This document shows, piece after piece, positions 15,728 to 24,663 of a DNA stretch of 64,000 nt. Source of the DNA: Pseudomonas baltica (GTDB lineage: Bacteria; Pseudomonadota; Gammaproteobacteria; Pseudomonadales; Pseudomonadaceae); the NCBI RefSeq assembly GCF_031880315.1, contig NZ_CP134771.1:2108001-2172000 (forward strand). The letters run 5' to 3'. The notes beneath the pieces were generated by a model. That model was given only the letters and a program-made list of their open reading frames with translations. It was not told the origin of the DNA and searched no databases. Position numbers and translations under genes: made by a program. How positions within the stretch are numbered: the first letter of the stretch is position 1; each line of letters starts with the position of its first letter.

Positions 15728-16909
15728 TCAGCGGGTTTCGTTGAACAGCTCGCGACCGATCAGCATCCGTCGGATCTCACTGGTGCCCGCACCGATTTCA
15801 TAGAGCTTGGCATCGCGCCAGATACGCCCCACCGAAAACTCGTTGATATAACCGTTGCCGCCGAGAATCTGGATGGCCTCCCCGGCCAGCCAGGTGGCCT
15901 TTTCGGCGGTGTAGAGAATCACCCCGGCGCAGTCCTTGCGGACCTGGCGTACGTGACCCGCGCTCATGGCATCCAGATGCTTGCCCACGGCGTACAGATA
16001 GGCGCGACAGGCTTGCAGGGTGGTGTACATGTCCGCGACCTTGCCCTGGATCAGCTGGAATTCGCCGATGCTCTGGCCGAATTGCTTGCGGTCGTGAAGG
16101 TACGGGACCACCACGTCCATCGCCGCCTGCATCAGGCCCAGCGGGCCCCCGGACAACACCGCACGTTCGTAGTCGAGCCCGCTCATCAACACATTGACGC
16201 CTTGGCCGACCTGACCGAGGACGTTCTGCACCGGGACCTCGACATCCTGGAACACCAGTTCGCCGGTGTGGGAGCCGCGCATGCCGAGCTTGTCGAGCTT
16301 CTGCGCGACCGAAAAACCGGGTGTGTCCGTGTCCAGGATGAACGCCGTGATGCCCTTGGCTCCCGCAGCGGGATCCGTCTTGGCGTAAACCACCAGCACG
16401 TCGCAGTCCGGGCCGTTGGTGATCCACATCTTGGTGCCGTTGAGAAGGTAGCGATCACCTTTGAGCTCCGCGCGCAGGCGCATCGACACCACGTCGGAAC
16501 CGGCGTCGGGCTCGCTCATGGCCAGGGCGCCGATGTGCTCGCCGCAGATTAGCCCGGGCAGAAACTGCAGCTTTTGCGCATGAGTGCCGTTGCGGTTGAT
16601 CTGGTTCACGCACAGGTTTGAATGGGCGCCGTATGACAGCCCGATACCGCCGGCACCGCGGGAGATCTCCTCCATGGCGACCATGTGCGCCAGGTAACCC
16701 ATGCCCGAGCCGCCATACTCTTCGGGCACGGTGAGACCGAGCAGGCCCATGTCGCCGAACTTGCGCCACAGGTCGCTGGGGAAGGTGTCGGTGCGGTCGG
16801 CAGCCTGCGCCCGCGGGGTGATTTCATCCGCAACGAAGGCCGCCACGGAATCGCGCAGCATATTGATCTCTTCGCCGAGGAAGAAATCCAGTCCGGGTAC
16901 CAGTGTCAT
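15728..16909 (-). CDS. liuA: isovaleryl-CoA dehydrogenase
   Basis: A 393-residue FAD acyl-CoA dehydrogenase that oxidises isovaleryl-CoA to 3-methylcrotonyl-CoA. Signature regions include [47 protein letters not shown] and the C-terminal [20 protein letters not shown]; a Glu in the [12 protein letters not shown] segment matches the isovaleryl-type catalytic base. Strong AAGGAGTGG before ATG 16909. Directly upstream of that site are overlapping AANAANAA motifs (16933-16923), typical of Hfq/Crc targets. Confidence 0.93.
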   Translation of the reverse strand: MTLVPGLDFFLGEEINMLRDSVAAFVADEITPRAQAADRTDTFPSDLWRKFGDMGLLGLTVPEEYGGSGMGYLAHMVAMEEISRGAGGIGLSYGAHSNLCVNQINRNGTHAQKLQFLPGLICGEHIGALAMSEPDAGSDVVSMRLRAELKGDRYLLNGTKMWITNGPDCDVLVVYAKTDPAAGAKGITAFILDTDTPGFSVAQKLDKLGMRGSHTGELVFQDVEVPVQNVLGQVGQGVNVLMSGLDYERAVLSGGPLGLMQAAMDVVVPYLHDRKQFGQSIGEFQLIQGKVADMYTTLQACRAYLYAVGKHLDAMSAGHVRQVRKDCAGVILYTAEKATWLAGEAIQILGGNGYINEFSVGRIWRDAKLYEIGAGTSEIRRMLIGRELFNETR

Positions 16910-16922
16910 ATCCACTCCTTGC

Positions 16923-16933
16923 TTATTGTTATT
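16923..16933 (-). promoter_or_regulatory. A-rich Hfq/Crc-type motif at liuA ribosome binding site
   Basis: Minus-strand AATAACAATAA contains two overlapping matches to the AANAANAA consensus immediately before the liuA AAGGAG. Such motifs bind Hfq with Crc and block translation when preferred carbon sources are present. Inferred from motif and position only. Confidence 0.5.
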
Positions 16934-16975
16934 GGGCGCACGGTGACTGATATGTTTCGAGGGCAAGCCCCCTCG

Positions 16976-17347
16976 CTACAGCGAGGCTAGCGCCGTTCGG
17001 CAGCGTTCCTCCGCGGTATCCAGCTCGAGCTGCATCTGCTCGATATCGAGCATCTGCTGTTGCAACTGTTCCCGTCGTTCGGTGATCTTTTCGAGGAACC
17101 GGTCCAGCTGCTTCTTGTTGCCGGACGGGTCGTACATGCCGATGAGTTCTTTGCATTCGGCCAGGGAGAAGCCGATGCGTTTGCCACGCAGGATGAGCTT
17201 CAGGGCGACCATGTCGCGCGCCGAGAAGATCCGCTCCTGACCGCGCCGCTCGGGGGCGACCATGCCTTGTTCTTCGTAGAACCTGATGGTGCGCGGGGTG
17301 ACGTCCAATAGCCGGGACAGATCACTGATGCTGAAGGTGGTGCTCAA
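16976..17347 (-). CDS. liuR: MerR-family regulator of leucine catabolism
   Basis: A 123-residue MerR-type regulator. The N-terminal winged helix reads FSISDLSRLLDVTPRTIRFYEEQGM; a long coiled-coil dimer helix (ITERREQLQQQMLDIEQMQ) fills the C-terminus. No effector-binding Cys cluster is present, in line with LiuR sensing a CoA ester or similar metabolite. The start is TTG at 17347. A perfect 18-bp palindrome 20 bp upstream is its likely autoregulatory operator. First gene of the liu operon; liuA follows after 66 bp containing a small GC hairpin. Confidence 0.88.
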   Translation of the reverse strand: MSTTFSISDLSRLLDVTPRTIRFYEEQGMVAPERRGQERIFSARDMVALKLILRGKRIGFSLAECKELIGMYDPSGNKKQLDRFLEKITERREQLQQQMLDIEQMQLELDTAEERCRTALASL

Positions 17348-17366
17348 GGTAGAATTTCCCGATCAG

Positions 17367-17384
17367 GTTTACGTTAACGTAAAC
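17367..17384. promoter_or_regulatory. LiuR operator, perfect palindrome
   Basis: GTTTACGTTAACGTAAAC is perfectly symmetric and lies 20 bp upstream of the liuR TTG start, as expected for the MerR-type site of the liu operon promoter. It also covers the last codons and TAA stop of the GlxA-type gene ending at 17374. Confidence 0.75.
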
Positions 17385-18363
17385 GTACACCGTCATCGCT
17401 GTCAACTACGCCGCCATAGCCCCTTCGGTATTGCGCCGGGGTGATCCCCACATGCTTCACAAACGCCCGGCGCAAGGTGTCGGCGTTGGCGAAACCGCAT
17501 TTGGCGGCCACCTGCTTGGGTGCATCGACGCCTGCCTCAAGCAAGGCACGCGCCGCCGCGATGCGGCTCTGCTCGACCCAGGCCGCAGGCGTCATGCCGA
17601 CTTCGGCGTGGAACAACCGCGCAAAATGCCTGGGGCTTAGCCCGGCATGGTCGGCCAGCGTCTCGATCGACAACGCCAAGTGCGGGTTGGCGGCGACCCA
17701 GCGTTGTACTTCCTGCAACACCGATCGCCCGGCCGGCCGCGCTTCGCCTTGGCGGCTGAACTGCAGCTGGCCGCCGGGGCGCTTGAAGAACATCACCAGT
17801 TGCGCGGCCACCCGCTTGGCCACTTCACGGCCCAGGTCTTCCTCGACCAACGCCAGCGCCAGATCCAGCCCGGCGGTCACGCCAGCCGCTGTGCGCAGTT
17901 TGCCGTCGCGGACATAGAGCGCGTCCTCCTCGATGATCACTTGGGGATATTGGCGCTGCAGCTCGCTCACGCACGCCCAGTGAGTGGTCACCCGCCGCCC
18001 CTGCAGCAGCCCACTGGCGGCGAGGGCAAAGGCACCGGTACACACCGAGCCGAAGCGTCGTACCTGCTGGCTGGTGGCGTGGATCCACCCCAGCAGCGGC
18101 GGGCTCAAACGCAGGCTCGCGGCGTGAGGGGCGCCGGCCACCAGCAGCGTGTCGATCGATGGGCCCGCCTCGCCCGCCACCCGATCCGGCAGCAGCCGCG
18201 CCCCCGAGGAACTGCGGATCGGCCCCGCTTCGCAGGCGATGATCTCCAAGCGGTAGGCCGCGCGCCCCACCTCGATGTTGGCTTGGGCGAACACGTCCAG
18301 GGGGCCGGAGATGTCGAGCAGTTGCACGCCGGGCAAGGCGAGCATGGCGATGGTTCTGGACAT
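17374..18363 (-). CDS. GlxA-family regulator (DJ-1/PfpI-like plus AraC HTH)
   Basis: 329 residues. An N-terminal DJ-1/PfpI-like domain (MLALPGVQLLDISGPLDVF to LLVAGAPH, with FGSVCTGAFALAASGLL holding the nucleophile-elbow Cys) is followed by a C-terminal AraC double HTH (DHAGLSPRHFARLFHAEVG and AAKCGFANADTLRRAF). Such proteins act as transcription activators, often of amine or amino acid catabolism. ATG at 18363 has only a weak ribosome binding site. Its stop codon lies within the LiuR operator. Target genes are not evident; the divergent HD gene is one candidate. Confidence 0.85.
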   Translation of the reverse strand: MSRTIAMLALPGVQLLDISGPLDVFAQANIEVGRAAYRLEIIACEAGPIRSSSGARLLPDRVAGEAGPSIDTLLVAGAPHAASLRLSPPLLGWIHATSQQVRRFGSVCTGAFALAASGLLQGRRVTTHWACVSELQRQYPQVIIEEDALYVRDGKLRTAAGVTAGLDLALALVEEDLGREVAKRVAAQLVMFFKRPGGQLQFSRQGEARPAGRSVLQEVQRWVAANPHLALSIETLADHAGLSPRHFARLFHAEVGMTPAAWVEQSRIAAARALLEAGVDAPKQVAAKCGFANADTLRRAFVKHVGITPAQYRRGYGGVVDSDDGVRLR

Positions 18364-18477
18364 GGTGGAGGGCGTCGTGTTTGCACTGGAAATGGCAGTA
18401 TATGACGTATCACGCCGATTGAGGCCAGATCATTGGCCACCGACAATGGACCCACATTCAGCGTGCGGAGCAAGACC

Positions 18478-19119
18478 ATGAGCCTGAACATCGACGGCAT
18501 CAAGATCCCTGACAGCCAACTGGCACGGGAAATCACCGAGCAGGTCCGCGACACCGCGTCGCCGCTGCTCTTCCATCACTCCAGCCGAGTGTTCTATTTC
18601 GCCGCGCTGGCAGGCCAGCAACGGGGCCTGCGCTTCGACCCCGAGCTGCTGTATTGCGGCTGCATGTTCCATGACATGGGCCTGACGCATCAACACAGCA
18701 GCGCCTGCGAACGCTTCGAAGTCGACGGCGCCGACTGCGCGCGGGACTTTCTTCAAGCGCGCGGCATCGCTCAGCAGGACATCGACACGGTATGGACCGC
18801 CATCGCCCTGCACACCACGCCGGGCATTCCCCAACATATGCATCCGGTGGTGGCGCTGGTGACGGCGGGGGTAGAAATGGACGTGCTGGGGCTGACCTAT
18901 GCGCAGTACAGCGATGCCCAGCGTGAAGCCATCGTGCGGGCCCACCCACGCGGCGAGCAGTTCAAGGAAGACATCATTCAGGCGTTCTATGACGGCATCA
19001 AGCACAAGCCCGGCAGCACCTTCGGCAACGTCAAGGCCGACGTGATCGTCGACAAGGACCCGGCGTTCCAGCCGGGTAATTTCTGCAGTGTGATCCGCGG
19101 TTCGGCATGGGTGAGTTGA
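18478..19119 (+). CDS. HD-domain hydrolase
   Basis: 213-residue HD superfamily metal-dependent phosphohydrolase. The start ATG 18478 has GGAGC eight bases upstream; the in-frame ATG at 18433 has none. The metal motif appears as LFHHSSRVFYFA, CMFHDMGL (the HD pair) and ALHTTPG. It resembles the cyanamide-hydratase-like HD group. It is divergent from the GlxA-type gene, which may regulate it. Substrate unknown. Confidence 0.82.
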   Translation: MSLNIDGIKIPDSQLAREITEQVRDTASPLLFHHSSRVFYFAALAGQQRGLRFDPELLYCGCMFHDMGLTHQHSSACERFEVDGADCARDFLQARGIAQQDIDTVWTAIALHTTPGIPQHMHPVVALVTAGVEMDVLGLTYAQYSDAQREAIVRAHPRGEQFKEDIIQAFYDGIKHKPGSTFGNVKADVIVDKDPAFQPGNFCSVIRGSAWVS

Positions 19120-19121
19120 GC

Positions 19122-20333
19122 CTAGACCGTGGCGGCCTGCGCTTCGGTTCGCGCCTGTCGATGGCCGCCGGGGAAGCCATGTTCACGGGCGGCTGCAGCT
19201 ATCCCCAGGCTGACCAGTATCAGCACCAGTGCCGCCCAGGCGAAGGCGCCCACGCCGAGCTGGTCCAGCAGTATGCCGCCAAGCACACCGCCGCCAGCGA
19301 TGGCACCGTTCCACACCACCACATTCAGCGACAACGCTACGTCTGCACCGTCACCGGCGCTGTCAGCCAGGGCGGTCTGCAGCAAGGTCGCGGCGCCTCC
19401 AAAGCTGATCCCCCAGACGAATACGCCGACATAGGCCACTGCGGCCGAGTGCGCGAACAGACCGAACAGCAGCGTGGTGAATGCGAACGCGACCAGGCTG
19501 AGCAATACCGCGCTACGCAGATGGCGATCCACCAGCCGACCGGTCATTGCGATGCCCAGCAAGGCCGCCAGCCCGAACACCAGCAGTACCGCGTCGACCC
19601 GATCACCCAGGCCCGCCGGCGTGACGAAGGGCGACACATAGGTGTAAAGCAGGTTGTGGGCGAGCATCCAGGTCACCACCACCGCCAGCACCGGGCGCAC
19701 TCCCGGCGTTAGCAATACCGGCCGCAAGCGAATGCGTTCGCTTGCCGCCTGCCCTGGGTAATCCGGCACCCGGAGCAGCACCCAGATGATCAGGATCAAG
19801 GTCAGCCCGGACATCGAGGCGAACGCCGCTCGCCAGCCCAGCAGATTGCCCAGCCAGGTACCCAACGGCACGCCGACCGACAAGGCGATGGGGGTGCCGA
19901 CCATCGCCACCGCCAGCGCCCGACCCTGCAATGCAGGTTCGACCATGCGTCGGGCATACCCGGCCACCAGGCTCCAGGCCAGGCCCGCCGACACCCCGGC
20001 GAAAAACCGTGCGATCAGCATCACGGTGTAACTGGGCGACCAGGCGGTGATGGAGTTGAACAACAGAAACCCGAAGATGGCCAGCAGCAGAACGTTGCGG
20101 CGACGCCAGCCTTGGGTAGCAATCGTCAGCGGAATGGCCGCCAGCATCGAGCCCAGGGCATATACCGTGACGCTCTGCCCTGCCAACGACGGCGACACCT
20201 GCAAGCCCTCGCCCATTGCCGGCAACAACCCGGCCGGCAGCGTTTCGGTCACGATGCAGGTGAAACCGGTCATCGCCAGCGCCAACAAAGCCCCCATCGG
20301 CAGCTTGCCGGTGTCGTGTTCGTGTCGTGTCAT
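19122..20333 (-). CDS. MFS efflux transporter
   Basis: 403-residue 12-helix major facilitator of the DHA1 sugar/drug-efflux type. TM1 is ALLALAMTGFTCIVTETLPAG with the ETLPAGLLP motif common in this subfamily; motif A is replaced by QGWRRRNVLL; motif C is near VGTPIALSVGVPLGTWLG. It exports small molecules across the inner membrane using the proton gradient. It is divergent from the TetR gene at 20444 and so probably repressed by it; it converges on the HD gene with a 2-bp gap. Confidence 0.87.
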   Translation of the reverse strand: MTRHEHDTGKLPMGALLALAMTGFTCIVTETLPAGLLPAMGEGLQVSPSLAGQSVTVYALGSMLAAIPLTIATQGWRRRNVLLLAIFGFLLFNSITAWSPSYTVMLIARFFAGVSAGLAWSLVAGYARRMVEPALQGRALAVAMVGTPIALSVGVPLGTWLGNLLGWRAAFASMSGLTLILIIWVLLRVPDYPGQAASERIRLRPVLLTPGVRPVLAVVVTWMLAHNLLYTYVSPFVTPAGLGDRVDAVLLVFGLAALLGIAMTGRLVDRHLRSAVLLSLVAFAFTTLLFGLFAHSAAVAYVGVFVWGISFGGAATLLQTALADSAGDGADVALSLNVVVWNGAIAGGGVLGGILLDQLGVGAFAWAALVLILVSLGIAAAAREHGFPGGHRQARTEAQAATV

Positions 20334-20351
20334 GCCTCACTCCAATTTATA

Positions 20352-20417
20352 TATCGATCGGTACAAATGTAAGTCGACGCACTGGCGATGGTCAATGACT
20401 TTTGTATCGATTAGTAT
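20352..20417. promoter_or_regulatory. paired operator-like sites between MFS and TetR genes
   Basis: TATCGATCGGTAC (20352-20364) and TATCGATTAGTAT (20405-20417) are direct copies of a TATCGATYRGTA motif, one near each divergent start. They are the natural candidates for binding of the TetR-family protein. Confidence 0.55.
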
Positions 20418-20443
20418 TTAAGTCCTGCAGAGGAGAAACGCAC

Positions 20444-21067
20444 ATGGCCACGATGGGACGTCCACGCACCTTTGACCGCGATACGGCTATCACTCAGGCC
20501 ATGCACCTGTTCTGGGAGCATGGCTACGACTCGACCTCGCTCAGCCAACTCAAGACCCACCTCGGGGGCGGCATCTCGGCGCCCAGCTTCTATGCGGCGT
20601 TCGGCTCCAAAGAGGCGCTGTTCAAAGAGGTCATGACGCGCTACCTGGCCACCCACGGACGCGTGACCGAGAGCCTGTTCGATACCCAGTTGCCGCCGCG
20701 CCAGGCCATCGAATTAGCGTTGCGCCGATCCGCGCGCATGCAGTGCGAAGCAGACCACCCTAAAGGCTGCCTGGTGGCCTTGGGCACAATGAGCAGCTGC
20801 TCAGCCGAAAGCGCCCAGGTCAGCGCCCCGCTGGCCGCTGCTCGCGCCGATAATCGTGCGGGCATCGCGGCCTGTATCGAACGCGCCATCGCCTCCGGCG
20901 AACTCCCCGCCGACACCGAGCCAGACGTATTGGCAGCGGTGTTCGAGGTTTTTTTGCTCGGGTTGACCCCATTGGCCAGGGACGGGATCGCGCCTTCAGT
21001 ACTGGATGCGGCAGTAACGCAGCTGATGGCGGTGTGGCCGGCCATACCGCCTGCGCAGGCGCATTGA
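20444..21067 (+). CDS. TetR-family repressor
   Basis: 207 residues. Start ATG 20444 with AGGAG nine bases upstream. The N-terminal HTH includes TAITQAMHLFWEHGYDSTSL and ISAPSFYAAFGSKEALF, as in the TetR subgroup with a C-terminal TetR_C-like domain; a Cys-rich patch (CLVALGTMSSCS) occurs mid-protein. It probably represses the divergent MFS gene through the TATCGAT sites between them. Confidence 0.87.
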   Translation: MATMGRPRTFDRDTAITQAMHLFWEHGYDSTSLSQLKTHLGGGISAPSFYAAFGSKEALFKEVMTRYLATHGRVTESLFDTQLPPRQAIELALRRSARMQCEADHPKGCLVALGTMSSCSAESAQVSAPLAAARADNRAGIAACIERAIASGELPADTEPDVLAAVFEVFLLGLTPLARDGIAPSVLDAAVTQLMAVWPAIPPAQAH

Positions 21068-21371
21068 AATCGATATCAGGCCTGTCCCAGATGAGTGTCA
21101 GACGTTTGCGAGACATCCGACCGGGCGGATTAGATAACAAAAAATCATATTAACTTATGAAGAAAATGAATTTCAAACCATAACGAAATCGCTGTAGATT
21201 ATAAAAATATCGAATTACCGCGATTCAGCTTCTAAGCAAATCCCCCGGCGCGCCCTACCGCACCTGCGATGCACGCCCTTTTGCGTCCCACACTGAATCA
21301 GTGTCTGCCACCGCACCAGCGGACCGGACTCGCCCTATTTCGCTCGCCAACGAGCCCACCGGAAGAGCCCC
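21068..21371. other. 304-bp AT-rich leader of the substrate-binding protein gene
   Basis: No gene. Positions 21125-21240 are markedly AT-rich, unlike the surrounding DNA, and probably hold the promoter of the gene at 21372. No clear operator palindrome was found. Confidence 0.4.
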
Positions 21372-22340
21372 ATGCGCAGACTGCTGACCACCGCCGCCAC
21401 CTTGCTGGCCGCCACCCTGAGCTTCACCACCCAGGCCGAGACCTTGATCGTCGGCGATCAGAGCTACAACACCCGCACCGTAATGGAGGCCGCCGGGGTG
21501 CTCAAGGACCTGCCTTACACCCTGGACTGGAAACAGTTCACCGCCGGGTCGCCGGTGGCCGAGGCGTTGAACGCGGGCAGCCTCGATGTCGGCATGCTGG
21601 GTGACGCACCGCCGCTGTTTCTCGGTGCACTGGGGGCGCCGATCAAAGTGGTCGGCATCAGCCAGCAGAACCCCGACGGCGTCGCCATCCTGGTGCCCAA
21701 GGATTCGCCGATCAAAACCCTCGCTGATTTGAAGGGCAAACGCGCTGCCATCTGGAAAGGTTCGTGGAGCCAGCAATTGTTGCTGACAGCGCTGGCCAAG
21801 GCCGGTATCCCGCGCGATTCGGTACAGCTCAACTACCTCAGCGCACTGGATGCCTCGCACGCTCTGGACGGTGGTTCGGTAGACGTGATCGCCACGTGGG
21901 AACCCTATGTCACCCAGCAGGAACGCCAAGGCGCCCGTGTCATCGCCACGGCCAAGGGACTGATCCCCGCGCAGACCTTTCTCGTCGCTACCGACAAGGC
22001 CATCGCCAGCAAGCGCACCGCCATCGCCGACTTCCTCACCCGCCTGCGTGTGGCCCGCGAATGGGCCGCAGCCGATCCCGCGCACACCCAGGCCTACGCC
22101 ACGGCCTGGGCCGACCTGACCCACGCCGACGTCAACATCGCCCAAAGCTGGTTCGCCCGCGCCGCCACCAACTTGCGGCCGATCGACGCCAAGGCCATCG
22201 CCCAGGCGCAACAGACCGTGGATTTCTTCGGTGAAGTGGGCCTGGTCAAGCCGTACCCGGCGGCGCGCTTGTTCGATGATTCGTTCAGCGCCGCGATCGA
22301 GGCCGGAGCGAAGCCTTCGGCAACACAGGCGGCTCGCTAG
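21372..22340 (+). CDS. ABC transporter substrate-binding protein, sulfonate/nitrate type
   Basis: 322-residue periplasmic protein with a signal peptide (RRLLTTAATLLAATLSFTTQA). The NMT1/SsuA-like fold is shown by SLDVGMLGDAPPL, ILVPKDSPIKTLADLKGKRAAI and DVIATWEPY. It should bind an aliphatic sulfonate or related sulfur or nitrogen compound. No permease or ATPase gene is adjacent, so it is an orphan here and may work with a transporter encoded elsewhere. Confidence 0.85.
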   Translation: MRRLLTTAATLLAATLSFTTQAETLIVGDQSYNTRTVMEAAGVLKDLPYTLDWKQFTAGSPVAEALNAGSLDVGMLGDAPPLFLGALGAPIKVVGISQQNPDGVAILVPKDSPIKTLADLKGKRAAIWKGSWSQQLLLTALAKAGIPRDSVQLNYLSALDASHALDGGSVDVIATWEPYVTQQERQGARVIATAKGLIPAQTFLVATDKAIASKRTAIADFLTRLRVAREWAAADPAHTQAYATAWADLTHADVNIAQSWFARAATNLRPIDAKAIAQAQQTVDFFGEVGLVKPYPAARLFDDSFSAAIEAGAKPSATQAAR

Positions 22341-22449
22341 TTGGTCCTAGCAATATCTGCTTACTGACAAAAGCAACCTTGCCCATGACTTTGCTGGCGC
22401 GGCCCATCTAAACTGGACGACTTTCCACCTGCCCAGGGAAGACAAGCCA

Positions 22450-22665
22450 ATGGCAAGGTTCGACCTATACGTCAGCGATAACATCGATGCCGCGCTCGTG
22501 GATATTGCGCTGCGCTACCGCATCAGCAAAGAGGAAGCGATACGCCGCGCCTTCGCACTGCTTTCAGTCGCTGATGACGCACTTCGAGATGGCCGTTCGA
22601 TGGGGATAGTGAAAGCCGACGCACACACCGGATTGCAGGCAGTTTGCGAGGTGCGTGTCCTATGA
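22450..22665 (+). CDS. small ribbon-helix-helix-like protein, 71 aa
   Basis: ATG 22450 with AGGGA upstream. The first 45 residues (ARFDLYVSDNIDAALVDIAL then RYRISKEEAIRRAFALL) have the strand-helix-helix pattern of CopG/Arc-type DNA-binding proteins. It overlaps the following membrane protein gene by ATGA, so the two form an operon. It could be a regulator or an antitoxin-like partner; no toxin family is recognised next to it. Confidence 0.6.
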   Translation: MARFDLYVSDNIDAALVDIALRYRISKEEAIRRAFALLSVADDALRDGRSMGIVKADAHTGLQAVCEVRVL

Positions 22666-22949
22666 CGGAAAAAGTGGATATAAGGCCGTCAATGGGCGCC
22701 GACATGATCGACCTCATACATCATTCACCCGAACACGTCGTGCGTTTCCATGAAGGCCATAGACTGCGGTTTGCCAAACAGATTCTGCTGTTCCTGTTTG
22801 TACTTTGCATGATCGTCATCATTGGTTACGGCCTGGAGCCGGCGAATGAAGCCTGGGAAAACATGTTCGAGCTGGTAAAGATCGGCGCGCTTCCATTGGT
22901 TACGCTTGTCATAGGTTTCTATTTCCCCAGCTCCGTTTCCGGGAAGTAG
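22662..22949 (+). CDS. small inner-membrane protein, 95 aa
   Basis: ATG 22662 overlaps the preceding stop (ATGA). Two hydrophobic helices, ILLFLFVLCMIVIIGYGL and IGALPLVTLVIGFYF, flank a short loop, with a cytoplasmic N-terminal segment. Not recognised. Coupled to the ribbon-helix-helix-like gene, which suggests a joint function. Confidence 0.6.
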   Translation: MTEKVDIRPSMGADMIDLIHHSPEHVVRFHEGHRLRFAKQILLFLFVLCMIVIIGYGLEPANEAWENMFELVKIGALPLVTLVIGFYFPSSVSGK

Positions 22950-22979
22950 CCCTGGATCCGACTTCAGAGGCAAACATCC

Positions 22980-23315
22980 ATGACCTTGCGCAATATATCT
23001 CTCGCGACCATCACCCTGCTCGCCTGCACCACCACCCAAGCCGCCACCTCGCAAGCCTGGGCCGTCCACGACCAGACCCTGCTCGCCAAATGCCTGCAAG
23101 CCAGCCAACTCAAGAACCCCCACGCCGCCGGCAGCCCGGCGCTGTTCGATGACAGCATCGGCTACACCGCGCTGCTGCTCAAAGGCACCTACCCACAAAA
23201 GTTCATGAACAACCGCAGCGGCACGGAGCTGTGCCTGTTCCAGCGCGCCACGCAAAAAGCGGTAGTTACCGAGTGGGATGGGGCCATCGCGGCGCCCAAG
23301 GCGAAACATCCTTGA
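22980..23315 (+). CDS. small exported protein, 111 aa
   Basis: ATG 22980 with AGAGG upstream. The N-terminus LRNISLATITLLACTTTQAA is a signal peptide, cleaved near residue 22. The mature part has two cysteines (KCLQAS, ELCLFQ) that could form a disulfide. Family not recognised; likely periplasmic. Confidence 0.6.
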   Translation: MTLRNISLATITLLACTTTQAATSQAWAVHDQTLLAKCLQASQLKNPHAAGSPALFDDSIGYTALLLKGTYPQKFMNNRSGTELCLFQRATQKAVVTEWDGAIAAPKAKHP

Positions 23316-23322
23316 ACGAAGG

Positions 23323-23592
23323 CTACCGGTGCGGCGGCTCACGCATCGCCACCGCACCCAGCAAGGTTTCCAGCTCCTGCCAGGGCTGATTTTCGCGCCG
23401 CGCCCGGCATCCGGGGCGATGGACGAAACTGGCCTCGGGCAGATTGGCAGACTGCGAAGCCTGACACTGAGCGCACACCAGTTGACCGCACAGCAGTGAC
23501 CAGCGAAAAGTCCAACTGGCCAAACGGTCACGCGGGCTCATGCTGTCGCGCAGCGCTGCGGCGATCTCGTCGGTCACGCTGTTGCTGGTCAT
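23323..23592 (-). CDS. small cysteine-containing hypothetical protein, 89 aa
   Basis: ATG 23592 with GGGAGG seven bases upstream, a strong signal. Middle residues hold CGQLVCAQCQ and a later FVHRPGC, enough for one zinc site. It converges on the exported protein gene. Family not recognised; composition matches the genome, so it is probably resident. Confidence 0.55.
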   Translation of the reverse strand: MTSNSVTDEIAAALRDSMSPRDRLASWTFRWSLLCGQLVCAQCQASQSANLPEASFVHRPGCRARRENQPWQELETLLGAVAMREPPHR

Positions 23593-23712
23593 GGAGTGCC
23601 TCCCGGGAATATCTCAGATGGCGCTATCTTGGCAGCCTGGCGAGAAAACAAATCATTCGCGAGGGGCCTTGCACGGCCATTCGAATGCGCATTTCGGCCA
23701 AGCTCCCTGCAA

Positions 23713-24663
23713 TCAGGTGAATTGCTGGCGATATTGCGTCGGCGTGCGCCCCAATCGCTCGCTGAACAACACCCGCATGTGCCTGACGCTGCCGAAACCG
23801 CTCTTGTAGGCCACGGTCTTGAGCGGCAGTTCGGTGCTCTCCAGCAAGCTGCGGGCCCGGTCGATCCGTGCACTCTGGACAAATTCCATGGGGGTCATGC
23901 CCACCTCCCGGGTGAACACCCGAGCAAAATGTCGACCGCTCATGGCTGCGAGGCCGGACAGACGCTCGATGGTCAGTTCCTGTTCGAGGTTTTCCAGAAT
24001 GAAATGCTGTACCCGAGTGATCGGCGAAGCCTGAGTCGCCACCGCCGCTACCAGCGGGCTGAACTGCGCCTGTCCCCCTTGGCGGCGCATGATGACCAGC
24101 AGCACCTTGGCTACATCCAGCGCAACCTTGCGGCCATGGTCTTCGGCAACGATCGACAACGCCATATCGATACCTGCGGTCACGCCCCCCGACGTGATCA
24201 ACTGGCGATCATGGATGTAGATCTGATCGGTGCCCACCTGGGCCTTGGGAAACGCTTTGAGCAGCCGCTCGGTGTAATGCCAGTGGGTGGTGACCCGATG
24301 CCCGTCAAGCAAGCCGGCATGGCCGAGAATGAACGCCCCGGTACAGATCGAACCATAGCGCCGGGCCTTGTGCGCTGTGCCCCGGAGCCACGCGGTGATG
24401 CCCTCGTGCTGCGTGGTATAGGCTCCCGGACCACCGGGCACCAGCAACAGGTCATAGGCGCCATCGGCCTGGGCAAGGGTCAGGTCGGGCTGGACCTTGA
24501 TGCCGTTGGACGCGCGAGTCAGGTCTTCATCAGGGCCCACCGTGGTGATTTCATACCGTTGACCCGGATCGAGATAACGATTGGCGATGGAGAACACTTC
24601 CAGCGGCCCTGCCATGTCCAGCAGCAGAAAATCGGGATACAGCAGCATGGCCACCGTCTTCAT
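23713..24663 (-). CDS. GlxA-family regulator (DJ-1/PfpI-like plus AraC HTH)
   Basis: 316 residues from ATG 24663, which overlaps the LysR stop as ATGA. The N-terminal domain (MLLYPDFLLLDMAGPLEVFS, then LLLVPGGPGAY and YGSICTGAFILGHAGLL) is DJ-1/PfpI-like; the C-terminal AraC HTH includes LAAMSGRHFARVFTREVGMT and AYKSGFGSVRHMRVLF. A transcription activator with a possible amide- or aldehyde-sensing domain. Co-translated with the LysR regulator, which is an unusual pairing. Confidence 0.87.
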   Translation of the reverse strand: MKTVAMLLYPDFLLLDMAGPLEVFSIANRYLDPGQRYEITTVGPDEDLTRASNGIKVQPDLTLAQADGAYDLLLVPGGPGAYTTQHEGITAWLRGTAHKARRYGSICTGAFILGHAGLLDGHRVTTHWHYTERLLKAFPKAQVGTDQIYIHDRQLITSGGVTAGIDMALSIVAEDHGRKVALDVAKVLLVIMRRQGGQAQFSPLVAAVATQASPITRVQHFILENLEQELTIERLSGLAAMSGRHFARVFTREVGMTPMEFVQSARIDRARSLLESTELPLKTVAYKSGFGSVRHMRVLFSERLGRTPTQYRQQFT

